Shown here one piece after another: positions 1-5,851 of a stretch of DNA of 9,882 bases. The notes beneath the pieces are model-generated. The model saw only the letters and a list, made by a program, of their open reading frames with translations, was not told where the DNA came from and searched no databases. The stretch is from a bacterium (lineage in GTDB: Bacteria > UBP14 > UBA6098): positions 1 to 9,882 of the forward strand of contig DAOWNU010000037.1 of NCBI GenBank assembly GCA_030642425.1. The letters are read 5' to 3'. Position numbers and translations under genes: made by a program. Within the stretch, counting starts at the first letter, position 1. Every line of letters begins with the position of its first letter.

Positions 1-1224
1 CGCGAGAGTGTCAACCCAAGGCCCGTCCCGTTCGACTTGCTCGTGATAAAAGGCTCAAAAATCCTGTCGAGCGTGTTTTTATCCATCCCGATCCCCGTGT
101 CCGCGATCTTAAGCTCTATCGAACCGCCCCCGCACAGTGTGGCGATTTTCAAGCTGCCGCCGTCCGGCATGGCCTCTATCGCGTTCAACAATAAATTCAA
201 TAGCGCTCTCGGAAATTATTACCCGTGCGTCGTCCTCGATATTCATCGCAATCTCCACGCCGCTTTTCTCCGCCCTTTTTCGCAGCCTTTCGAGAATATC
301 CGAAGCTATCAGGCCGAGAAATATCGGGCCGGTATCTCCCACCGCCGGTCTGGCGAACGACAGATAGCCCGAGAGTATATTATCGATCCTTGCGACCTCA
401 TCCTCGATAAATCCGATAAGCTCCGTTCGCTTTTTCTCGTTAGCAGTGGTCAGCATCTCCGCAGATCCCTTGATTATTGCAAGGGGATTCCGGACTTCGT
501 GGGCCATCCCGGCGGCCATCTCGCCGATAGAGGACAACGCCGAGGCCCGAACCAGCCCTTTTTCCATGCGGTTGAGTTCTACCGCCGCAGAAAGCATAAG
601 CCCCCCGACCGCAATTGCGACGATAAGCGACAGGAAGAAGAACAGAAACAGGCTTCGCTTGAAAGTTGAAAGCACGCCGTAATATTCCGCGCCGGCCTCC
701 AGCCCGAGAATCCAGCCGATTTCGCCCAACTCGTCGAAAACCGGGGAGTAGGCTCCGCGAAGATAGCTTCCGCCGCTTTCGTAAAGCTGTGTGTATGAGG
801 GTATGCCGGAAAGCGCCGAGTTGAACGCGTCCCTGTCGATTCCAAGATAGTAAAAATACTCGCCCTTTTCGTAGCCGCCGCCGGAAGAATAAAGCACGCC
901 GCCCGTAGTGTCGAGTAATGTGATAGATATGAGCTTGCCGGATTCGCGGAACTCGTCGAGGGTTCCGGTCAACAGCCTTCCGGAAAGCCCCTCCGGATTT
1001 GCGGAATAGGAGCGTATCTTGCCCGGCCGGAGTCCACCGGCTATTGTCGATGCGCCGAAGGCCTGAGTTTCCCCAATCCTCTCGGAGACGAGCGATTCAA
1101 CCTTTTTAAATAGGAAAAAATTCCCGAGATTGAACAAAAATAATATAACAACCAGAGCCAGCGCAGTCCACTTGACCAGAGTCCCAAGCATACTGGCATG
1201 TAGTTTTCGGTGAGTTAAGGGCAT
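1..1224 (-). CDS. Membrane sensor histidine kinase (NtrB/ZraS/AtoS-like), 3'-partial, with a frameshift
   Basis: Two-component sensor that should autophosphorylate on His242 and pass phosphate to a response regulator. It has TM1 at about residues 17-39, an extracytoplasmic sensor region of about 150 residues (40-189), TM2 at 190-212, then the H box GMAHEVRNPLAII with His242. No clear HAMP or cytoplasmic PAS lies between TM2 and the H box. The uninterrupted frame ends at 109, but near 213-221 it has one extra base. Dropping a base there joins ...DDARVI to FPRALLNLLLNAIEAMPDGG (N box) and then DTGIGM (G1), FEPF (F box) and GTGLGL (G2), open to base 1, so at least 407 residues. The first ATG is at 1224; ATG 1191 (Met12) is an alternative and neither has a strong SD. 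Kinases of this subfamily usually pair with a sigma-54-type regulator, which could lie left of the window. The family call is firm; whether the frameshift is real or an assembly error is open. Confidence 0.9.
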
Positions 1225-1252
1225 GTTTAATGATTATTAGAAATAATTTCTT

Positions 1253-1362
1253 GTTCCAACGGTCTCCGTTGGAACATCTTCTCGACGCTCTGCGTCGTCT
1301 TATCCTCCCCCCCCATCGACGCGGAGCGTCCCCAAAACGTTACACCGCGGAGCGGAGTAACG
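1253..1362. repeat. Cluster of four short hairpins with TCT or GGA loops
   Basis: Four palindromes stand one after another. 1253-1275 has arms GTTCCAACGG/CCGTTGGAAC around TCT. 1283-1297 has CGACGC/GCGTCG around TCT. 1318-1330 has GACGC/GCGTC around GGA. 1338-1362 has CGTTAC/GTAACG outside and CCGC/GCGG inside, with one A-A mismatch, around GGA. Arms differ in sequence while each keeps a three-base loop with TCT, or GGA (TCC on the other strand). They lie immediately upstream of the kinase start and could be transcribed with its leader, or be dispersed palindromes with no role in expression. Confidence 0.75.
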
Positions 1363-1422
1363 AGAGAATAGGGATCAAGGATTCAAGGATTCGAGGGCTC
1401 AAGTGTTTTTGTATTTCCCTTC

Positions 1423-1469
1423 TGTCATTTCGAGCGTAGCGAGAAATCTTTCCGCTTATTGAAATGACA
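1423..1469. repeat. 47-bp element with 9-bp terminal inverted repeats
   Basis: TGTCATTTC at 1423-1431 is the exact reverse complement of GAAATGACA at 1461-1469. The left half contains a second imperfect palindrome, in which ATTTC pairs with GAAAT around GAGCG/CGAG. Short intergenic elements beginning TGTCATTTCGAGC are, from general knowledge, widespread in Bacteroidetes-like and other genomes. No transposase or clear target duplication is seen here, so I call it a palindromic dispersed repeat rather than a proven mobile element. Confidence 0.65.
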
Positions 1470-1501
1470 AAATATCTTACTTTTTATCGATTTCTGACGA
1501 G

Positions 1502-1737
1502 TCGCCACCGCTTTCCGAAAGTTTTTTAGGCCTTCCGACGAACCGAAGAGGCCTTCCTACGGTTTTTGATGACCTTCCGAGGATTCGCCACCGCTTTCCG
1601 AAGGTTTTTTAGGCCTTCCGACGAATCGAAGAGGCCTTCCGACGGTTTTCGATAGCCTTCCGAAGATTTTTTAGACCTTCCGACGGGGAAAAGAGGCCTC
1701 CCGACGGGAAGAACAGGCCTCCAAACGGCTTAACCAC
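1502..1737. repeat. Minisatellite of about 11 degenerate units near 21 bp, with an 83-bp duplication
   Basis: A unit of 20-22 bp with the core GCCTTCCGACGG followed by a T-rich or GAA-rich stretch recurs about eleven times. Superimposed is a larger tandem copy: 1502-1584 and 1585-1667 are both 83 bp and match at 76 of 83 positions by hand alignment. A third, shorter and more diverged copy follows from about 1660. Read on the minus strand the units give Arg/Lys-rich heptads (LRKAIENRRKA), but stop codons break every such frame, so I treat it as non-coding. Confidence 0.8.
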
Positions 1738-1784
1738 GGCCTTTCTGCAATTCCAGTCATATTTTACAAAGATCGACAAAACCT

Positions 1785-1831
1785 GTCATTCCGGCCTCGA
1801 CCCGGAATCTATTGGGTGGTGTGGTGGGGCA
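1785..1831. repeat. GTCATTCCGG intergenic element, copy 1
   Basis: It begins GTCATTCCGG and ends GTGGGGCA-like, with a hairpin of ATTCCGG (1788-1794) and CCGGAAT (1802-1808). A second copy stands at 4381-4420. In both places the element lies about 55-60 bp beyond the stop codon of a minus-strand gene and is separated from it by a patch of short direct repeats. It could fold in the 3' untranslated RNA of the TPR operon, but there is no T run typical of an intrinsic terminator. Confidence 0.65.
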
Positions 1832-1837
1832 CTTTTG

Positions 1838-1870
1838 CATTGCTAATTGCTCATTGCTAATTTTGCAATG
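1838..1870. repeat. Short direct and inverted repeat patch
   Basis: ATTGCTAATT occurs at 1839-1848 and again at 1853-1862, separated by GCTC. CATTGC (1838-1843) and GCAATG (1865-1870) also form outer inverted arms. It sits directly beyond the stop of the TPR lipoprotein gene. It may be slippage-generated low-complexity DNA or a weak 3' hairpin. Confidence 0.55.
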
Positions 1871-1888
1871 AATCTTCCCTTTTGCCTT

Positions 1889-2662
1889 TCATTTCCCCCG
1901 AAGCTGCACGAGCTTCCGATGTATTTCGGCGTAATCCCGGGCCGCCGGAGCGAGATGCAAGTATTCCTCGAGCATCTCGACAGACATATCGAAATCGCCC
2001 CGCTGATAATAGGCGGTGGCTAGATTCGAATACGCCACGGGGAAAAGCGGGTTAAGCTCCCTTGCAACAGTAAGTTCCGCGATAGCGTCGTCGAACATGC
2101 CCATAAAGAAATAAACTCCGCCCAAATCGTTATGGAACAGCGGATTATCGGGCGTTAGTTCGATACACTTCTTGAAATATTCCGCGGATTTGTCGTATTC
2201 GCTTCGCTTGAAAGCCACCCAGCCAAGACCGAAAAACCCCCAGGGGCTTTCCTCGTCGAGTTCGAGCGCGCGCGTATAGACCGCCTCCTGTTTTTCGAGT
2301 TCTCCCAGCAGGCGGCCGTAAAGGAAATGGAATTTGGGGTCGCTCTGGTTCTGCTTGAGAAGGCGGTCATATTCATTGATCAGCTCGGCTGCGGTGATTT
2401 CCCCGGCGCGCAAAAACTGATAAAAGATATGTGCCTCGACGAACTGCGGGTATTTTTCAAGGGCGATAAGTATCTCGCTTTTTGCCTTGCCCGGCCTTCC
2501 CTCCCGAAAATATGCCCGGCTCGACTCAAAAAAAGGCTTCGCTTCGAGAAGCTGTTTCTCCTGCTTGCTTGTCCAGCAGCCGGACATCAAAAACGGCAAA
2601 GCCAGAATAATCAGCAGGATTATCGATCCGCTTATCCTTGAATATTTAATAACTCGTTTCAT
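1889..2662 (-). CDS. TPR-repeat lipoprotein
   Basis: Probably an exported, lipid-anchored protein whose helical repeats bind other proteins; its partner cannot be named from sequence. The N-terminus is basic (KRVIKYSR), followed by a hydrophobic stretch and LMSGC, a near-consensus lipobox, so Cys29 would be lipidated. After it come about five TPR-like helix pairs: residues about 40-80, then clearer ones from about 110 to 245, with typical spacing as in YDKSAEYFKKCIELTPDNP and YYQRGDFDMSVEMLEEYLHLAP. I start it at ATG 2662, because that codon overlaps the stop of the upstream gene as ATGA, a usual sign of translational coupling, and GAAGGG lies upstream. GTG at 2668 would add two residues. It is 257 residues long and co-oriented with the other TPR gene, so the two are almost certainly one operon. 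No enzymatic domain is visible. Confidence 0.9.
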   Translation of the reverse strand: MKRVIKYSRISGSIILLIILALPFLMSGCWTSKQEKQLLEAKPFFESSRAYFREGRPGKAKSEILIALEKYPQFVEAHIFYQFLRAGEITAAELINEYDRLLKQNQSDPKFHFLYGRLLGELEKQEAVYTRALELDEESPWGFFGLGWVAFKRSEYDKSAEYFKKCIELTPDNPLFHNDLGGVYFFMGMFDDAIAELTVARELNPLFPVAYSNLATAYYQRGDFDMSVEMLEEYLHLAPAARDYAEIHRKLVQLRGK

Positions 2663-3912
2663 TCGCACATCTTACCCTTCAATTCGGGGTGAATAAAGAA
2701 AAACTCGTTTTTTTCCTGCTCCGTTGGCAGATACTGCTTGATATAGTCCATTTTCATTTTCGCGACCGTAGCCCATTTTTCGCAATCGGCGCGCCTTGCC
2801 TTTCGATAAATCTCATAGCAGCATTCGAATTTCAGCTTGTCCCTTATGCCTATTCCCTCCTCCGGCACCTCGACCCTGACGCGCCCGACACAGATATTGC
2901 CCTCGACAACAATTGCCTCGCAACTGTTCGGGTCTATCCTTCTCGCCTTCGAGAGATATTTGTTTGCGTTGCCGTATTGATTCATATCGACATAAGTGTT
3001 TGACATATCCAACAGCAATGTGATGTTATCTGGCTCACGGCGTTCCGCCTCCGCGAAAACCGCCACGGCATCGGTGTATTTTTTGTTTGCGGCGTGGACG
3101 AGGCCCATATATTGATAGCCTTTGGCGTCCTCCGGGTTCGCCTCGATATATTTATCCAGTGTTACGACCGCGTTTTCATAGTCGCCGGTGTTCGCCAGCG
3201 CGCGCCCCAGATTGAGAATATAGATGGAATTATTCGGGTCTATCCGATGCAGGTTTCCATAAGATTTTCGGACTCCTTCCCAGTTGCCCCTGACCATATA
3301 TAGCTCCGAAAGCCTTTCCCAGTTTTCGACGCTGTTCGAGTCCACACAGCACGAATAATCGAACCATGTAATTGCGGAGTCGAGTTTGGCACGGGCGAGA
3401 TATATTCTGGCTATCTGGGATGGCGAGAATGAGTCTGTGGAATCGAGCGAAGATGCCGTGATGTATCTTGAAAGGGCGTTATCGAGAAACTCCTGCTGTT
3501 TATCCGGGTTGTCGGCTGCCCTCTGCTGATAAATCAGCGCCAGGCCCCTATGCAAATATCCCGCTTCGGGAAATTTGGTCAGGCCCTCTGTATAAACGGC
3601 CTCCGCGCTGTCCGGATGTCCGAGGCGGAGGTAAGAATCCGCGAGATATTTCCAGCCGCGTTCCTCTTCGGGGTCGAGTTCTTCGATAATTCGTCTGAAA
3701 TACGGTATCGCGTCTCGATACTGGCTGTTTTTGTAGTATTCCAGGCCCAGAGAGAGGGCTTTTTTCATCTCGTATTCCAGTGAATCCTTTCTCGCCTGTT
3801 CCGCTATAGCCTCCTGGGCGGCAAGTTCGTCCGGCGACGGCCCTTTGGAACCACAAAACACAACAGAAGACAAAACTACCATAAAGATGAGGATTGCTGA
3901 AAAAGTTCTCAT
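2659..3912 (-). CDS. Exported TPR-repeat protein, possible lipoprotein
   Basis: Likely a periplasmic or membrane-anchored scaffold, 417 residues. The N-terminus MRTFSAILIFMVVLSSVVFC is a signal peptide. Cys20 is followed by GSKGPSPDE, as in many lipoproteins, but Phe at -1 is a poor lipobox residue, so lipidation is uncertain. A charged helical linker (residues about 27-50) leads into some seven to eight TPR-like units up to about residue 340, for example SQYRDAIPYFRRIIEELDPEE, GHPDSAEAVYTEGLTKFP, GDYENAVVTLDKYIEANPED and KKYTDAVAVFAEAERREPDN. The last 80 residues leave the repeat pattern and hold several Cys, including CC in KFECCYEIYRKARRADCEKW. I chose ATG 3912 because GGGAGA stands 7 bases upstream; TTG at 3939 would spoil the signal peptide. 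It is first in the operon, and its stop overlaps the start of the next TPR gene. The promoter at 3954-3981 should drive both. Confidence 0.9.
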   Translation of the reverse strand: MRTFSAILIFMVVLSSVVFCGSKGPSPDELAAQEAIAEQARKDSLEYEMKKALSLGLEYYKNSQYRDAIPYFRRIIEELDPEEERGWKYLADSYLRLGHPDSAEAVYTEGLTKFPEAGYLHRGLALIYQQRAADNPDKQQEFLDNALSRYITASSLDSTDSFSPSQIARIYLARAKLDSAITWFDYSCCVDSNSVENWERLSELYMVRGNWEGVRKSYGNLHRIDPNNSIYILNLGRALANTGDYENAVVTLDKYIEANPEDAKGYQYMGLVHAANKKYTDAVAVFAEAERREPDNITLLLDMSNTYVDMNQYGNANKYLSKARRIDPNSCEAIVVEGNICVGRVRVEVPEEGIGIRDKLKFECCYEIYRKARRADCEKWATVAKMKMDYIKQYLPTEQEKNEFFFIHPELKGKMCE

Positions 3913-3953
3913 TACGCATCTCCCGTGTTTTAAAATCAATTATTCAACCTTTT

Positions 3954-3981
3954 AATATATTCCCCTGTCGAAGTATGTCAA
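3954..3981 (-). promoter_or_regulatory. Sigma-70-like promoter of the TPR operon
   Basis: On the minus strand there is a perfect TTGACA (3976-3981), a 16-bp spacer and TATATT (3954-3959, five of six matches to TATAAT). Transcription would start near 3947, giving a leader of about 35 bases before the ATG at 3912. Confidence 0.7.
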
Positions 3982-4059
3982 CTTCAAAATGTCGGGATTT
4001 ATATGATTATAGTATCCTTCACAAAGAACGAATTACCGTCGTGCGAGTGAAAAAGGCAT

Positions 4060-4077
4060 AAGTGGTTTAAACCACTT
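4060..4077. repeat. Perfect 18-bp palindrome
   Basis: AAGTGGTTTAAACCACTT is fully self-complementary with no loop. It lies about 100 bp upstream of the TPR operon promoter. It could be an operator for a dimeric regulator, or simply part of a dispersed repeat. Its distance upstream of the -35 box argues against simple repression. Confidence 0.6.
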
Positions 4078-4122
4078 CCCATGGAAGCCCTTTATGGTTA
4101 TTGATAAATTATCTTATAAAAG

Positions 4123-4191
4123 GTCGAGCGTCTCGCTCGACATGAGGTCCCTGAGCCTGTCGAAGGGGAAATGCACGGCAAGACGCCGTGC
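4123..4191. repeat. Two hairpins of the TCT/AGA-loop type flanking a CCCTGAGCCTGTCGAAGGG motif
   Basis: 4123-4141 has 8-bp arms GTCGAGCG/CGCTCGAC around TCT. 4173-4191 has 7-bp arms GCACGGC/GCCGTGC around AAGAC, which reads GTCTT on the other strand and so again centres on TCT. Between them, 4149-4167 is CCCTGAGCCTGTCGAAGGG, a motif I know as a very common intergenic repeat in many bacterial genomes. The hairpins share loop type and architecture with the cluster at 1253-1362 while their arms differ. Confidence 0.7.
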
Positions 4192-4354
4192 CTATTAAGG
4201 TTTGAGGATTTATAAACTTCGGAAAAACGGTTTTTTCACGAGTCGAATGTATAAATTAAATAATCAATAAAGGTCTTTAACAAAAGTGAAATAGCAATTG
4301 AAGATTGATAAAAACGTTGAACTCGACTTTTTTAGGAAAAAACGTCAAGATCCA

Positions 4355-4462
4355 AAATCCTAATGAAATCCTCTTTTCCCGTCATTCCGGACTCGATCCA
4401 GAATCCAGCGGTGTGGGGCAATTAGACATTCGACATTCGACATTAGAGCTTCATTAGGATTT
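4355..4462. repeat. 13-bp perfect inverted repeat enclosing a 108-bp block
   Basis: AAATCCTAATGAA at 4355-4367 is matched by its exact reverse complement at 4450-4462. A third copy of the core, ATTAGGATTT, stands in direct orientation at 4474-4483 and covers the TAA stop of the nitroreductase gene. Inside the block are the GTCATTCCGG element (4381-4420) and direct repeats of GACATTCG/GACATTAG (4425-4446). The layout resembles a small non-autonomous palindromic element, but no target duplication was identified. Confidence 0.6.
4381..4420. repeat. GTCATTCCGG intergenic element, copy 2
   Basis: It aligns with 1785-1831 as GTCATTCCGG, CTCGA, GAATC and GTGTGGGGCA, with a few substitutions and a few bases less spacer. 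The hairpin arms ATTCCGG and CCAGAAT carry one mismatch here. It again lies about 55 bp beyond a minus-strand stop codon. Confidence 0.65.
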
Positions 4463-4474
4463 AGTGCTTCGATA

Positions 4475-5068
4475 TTAGGATTTTTCCAATCGGCCCCACG
4501 GGATTTTCGGGCTTTCTCTGAAAACTATCTCCGACAGCGATTTGCGTTTCGGCTCCCTGATTTCGAGCTGCCTTTCGGGCCAACCGACCGCGAGCAGAGC
4601 TACCGACTCCCATTTCCCGGGCAGATCGAGCAGTTTCTTCAACTTTTTTGGCGAAACCCAACCCATCCAACAAACCCCAAAACCAATTTTCGCGGCGGCG
4701 AGCACGATATGCTCCGTGGCGATAGTAACGTCCATGAACGCCAGGTCCGCCGGAACAAATCTTTTGACCGCTTTATGATAGATGGCCTTTGGTTCGGCGC
4801 AGCAGACAATCACGCATGGGGCCTTTGCGATAAAGCTTATCGCCATCGAGGTTCCAAATGGCGCGGTCTTCGACAGCCTCTCGATAGTCTCGCTGTCCCG
4901 GACGATTATAAAACGCCAGGGCTGTGTATTATTGCTGCTCGGCGCGACCCGAGCGGCATCGAGAATAATCTCGATTTCCTCGTCGGCGACCGACCGGCCC
5001 GAGTATTTTCGCACGCTCCGGCGCATCGAGAGGATTTCTTCGAATGTAGGATTTCCTTCAGTATCCAT
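4475..5068 (-). CDS. Nitroreductase-family FMN oxidoreductase
   Basis: A soluble FMN-dependent enzyme of the nitroreductase fold, which uses NAD(P)H to reduce nitro groups, quinones or related compounds; the true substrate cannot be read from sequence. Motifs in order: RRSVRKY (residues 16-22), the usual N-terminal FMN-phosphate-binding RxSxRxY; PSSNNTQPW (43-51), the flavin-contacting segment; and LAAAKIGFGVCWMGWV (123-138), the conserved helix-turn near the C-terminal half. The length of 197 residues is normal for the short subfamily. I start it at ATG 5068, because GAGGAG (5075-5080) precedes it by 6 bases. Upstream ATGs at 5137 and 5074 are worse placed, and the added residues do not look like this family. 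It is a single gene, divergent from the barrel gene at 5208. Its stop overlaps a repeat copy (4474-4483). No promoter stands out between the two divergent genes on this strand. Confidence 0.93.
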   Translation of the reverse strand: MDTEGNPTFEEILSMRRSVRKYSGRSVADEEIEIILDAARVAPSSNNTQPWRFIIVRDSETIERLSKTAPFGTSMAISFIAKAPCVIVCCAEPKAIYHKAVKRFVPADLAFMDVTIATEHIVLAAAKIGFGVCWMGWVSPKKLKKLLDLPGKWESVALLAVGWPERQLEIREPKRKSLSEIVFRESPKIPWGRLEKS

Positions 5069-5152
5069 GTTCATCTCCTCGCATGTGTGAATAAACTGAG
5101 TAATCTCTCCCCCATGCTTGAAAAACAAATCTGGCATTTAACACAAAATATA

Positions 5153-5181
5153 TTGACAAACGACGTTCAGGACAATAGTTT
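5153..5181 (+). promoter_or_regulatory. Possible promoter of the barrel gene
   Basis: A perfect TTGACA (5153-5158) is followed after 17 bp by TAGTTT (5176-5181), a weak -10 match. The start would be near 5188, leaving a 20-base leader carrying GGAGG at 5199-5203, four bases before the ATG at 5208. The -35 is convincing, the -10 is not. Confidence 0.45.
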
Positions 5182-5207
5182 TCAATAACATAATTTATGG
5201 AGGTAAT

Positions 5208-5753
5208 ATGAGAAAAATAATTATTACATCGCTGTTAATCGTTTGTCTTTCGGGCGTCGCTCTTTCGCAGATGCAGCAATATCCCGATCTCGGCCTGAAA
5301 AAAATCGGGGTAAAGGCCGGTCCCGCGATACCGGACAGCCCTTTCAGGGTGGGAATCGCATTCGGTATAACCGGGGATATTGGCAGGCTGCACGAGCTTC
5401 TCGGACTCGAAACTACGGTGGAATATAACCGTATCACGAAGAAGGAGAACGAGATATACACGCGCGCCCAATCGGACGTCTGCGGCATTCTCACGCTTAA
5501 AATCCTGCCGAAGGCGCCGAGCATACCATTTCAACCGTATATCGGCGGTGGCATCGGGTTTCATTATTATTTCTTCACCGTCGATGAGAATTTCGACCAG
5601 CCGGAACCGGCGGAATACCGCCTGGAGCTTCATATCGCTATCGGCGCCACGATGAACCTTACCGAGGGCATCGACGGCGTGTTCACTTTCAAGATAAATC
5701 TATCCGATATTTCGACCTACAACCCCTATATAGGCGTGATGTTCGATATGTAA
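5208..5753 (+). CDS. Small exported outer-membrane beta-barrel-like protein
   Basis: Probably an outer-membrane barrel of the small OmpA/OmpW-like size class (181 residues); its role is not evident. Residues 1-20 form a Sec signal peptide ending ALS, with cleavage before Gln21. The rest is a series of short amphipathic strands rich in Gly and aromatic residues: IGVKAGPA, FRVGIAFGITGDIG, LGLETTVEYNRI, SDVCGILTLKIL, QPYIGGGIGFHYYFF, YRLELHIAIGATMNL and the closing YNPYIGVMFDM. The pattern PYIGGGIGFHYYF is common in proteins of the general outer-membrane beta-barrel domain. The last residue is Met rather than the usual Phe. A strong SD (GGAGG, 5199-5203) fixes the start and a terminator follows, so it is a single-gene unit. 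An exported beta-sandwich rather than a barrel is the main alternative. Confidence 0.8.
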   Translation: MRKIIITSLLIVCLSGVALSQMQQYPDLGLKKIGVKAGPAIPDSPFRVGIAFGITGDIGRLHELLGLETTVEYNRITKKENEIYTRAQSDVCGILTLKILPKAPSIPFQPYIGGGIGFHYYFFTVDENFDQPEPAEYRLELHIAIGATMNLTEGIDGVFTFKINLSDISTYNPYIGVMFDM

Positions 5754-5779
5754 CTTATTATCTTTCTTCATGTTAAAAA

Positions 5780-5810
5780 AAAAGGGTTGCCTTTTGGCCG
5801 CCCTTTTCTT
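5780..5810 (+). terminator. Rho-independent terminator after the barrel gene
   Basis: A stem of AAAAGGG (5780-5786) pairs with CCCTTTT (5801-5807). A T-G wobble and one T-C mismatch follow, and then GCC (5789-5791) pairs with GGC (5796-5798) around a TTTT loop. The T-rich tail TTTTCTTATATT follows at once. It begins 26 bases past the stop codon. Confidence 0.8.
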
Positions 5811-5815
5811 ATATT
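5787..5815 (+). promoter_or_regulatory. Candidate promoter of the giant gene, overlapping the terminator
   Basis: TTGCCT (5787-5792, four of six) and TATATT (5810-5815, five of six) stand 17 bp apart, which would give a start near 5822 and a 30-base leader to the ATG at 5852. The -35 lies inside the terminator stem of the preceding gene. The match is modest. Confidence 0.35.
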
Positions 5816-5851
5816 ATAGTGGTAAGTTTTTTAAAAACCGGAATTATCGAT

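Larger units (their letters stand above)
1225..1888. other. Gene-free, repeat-rich intergenic region
   Basis: This 664-bp stretch lies between the start of the kinase gene and the stop of the TPR lipoprotein gene. I find no credible coding frame. It holds, in order, a cluster of hairpins (1253-1362), two tandem copies of CAAGGATT (1376-1391), a 47-bp element with 9-bp inverted ends (1423-1469), a 21-bp-unit minisatellite (1502-1737), a GTCATTCCGG element (1785-1831) and a direct/inverted repeat patch (1838-1870). An eight-C run sits at 1307-1314. No convincing promoter for the kinase was found, although it should lie here. Confidence 0.8.
3940..4474. other. Second gene-free, repeat-rich intergenic region
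   Basis: This stretch separates the start of the TPR operon from the stop of the nitroreductase gene. It holds the operon promoter at its left end, then a perfect 18-bp palindrome, two loop-type hairpins with a CCCTGAGCCTGTCGAAGGG motif between them, about 150 bp of AT-rich sequence (4200-4350) in which I see no gene, and a 13-bp inverted repeat enclosing the second GTCATTCCGG element. No small gene with an SD and a plausible length was found. Confidence 0.75.

Noticed and set aside
37..669. Plus-strand open frame of 210 codons opposite the kinase
   Set aside because: It runs antisense to the conserved H-box and N-box region of the kinase and has no domain-like content.
1225..1290. Promoter for the kinase on the minus strand (TTGGAA with TAATCA, 17 bp apart)
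   Set aside because: Both boxes are weak and the -35 would lie inside a hairpin arm; not good enough to annotate.
1230..1439. Plus-strand open frame of 69 codons across the hairpin cluster
   Set aside because: It is made of palindromic repeats and has no SD; the coding look is incidental.
1502..1700. Possible Arg/Lys-rich heptad peptide encoded on the minus strand of the minisatellite
   Set aside because: Stops (TAA in the AGGCCTAAAAAA segments) interrupt the frame in each 83-bp copy, and the frame changes between units.
1253..1737. CRISPR array
   Set aside because: The units are contiguous and degenerate with no unique spacers of constant length, and no cas gene is present.
4709..5188. 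Plus-strand open frame of 159 codons opposite the nitroreductase
   Set aside because: Antisense to all conserved nitroreductase motifs, and it runs into the promoter region of the barrel gene.
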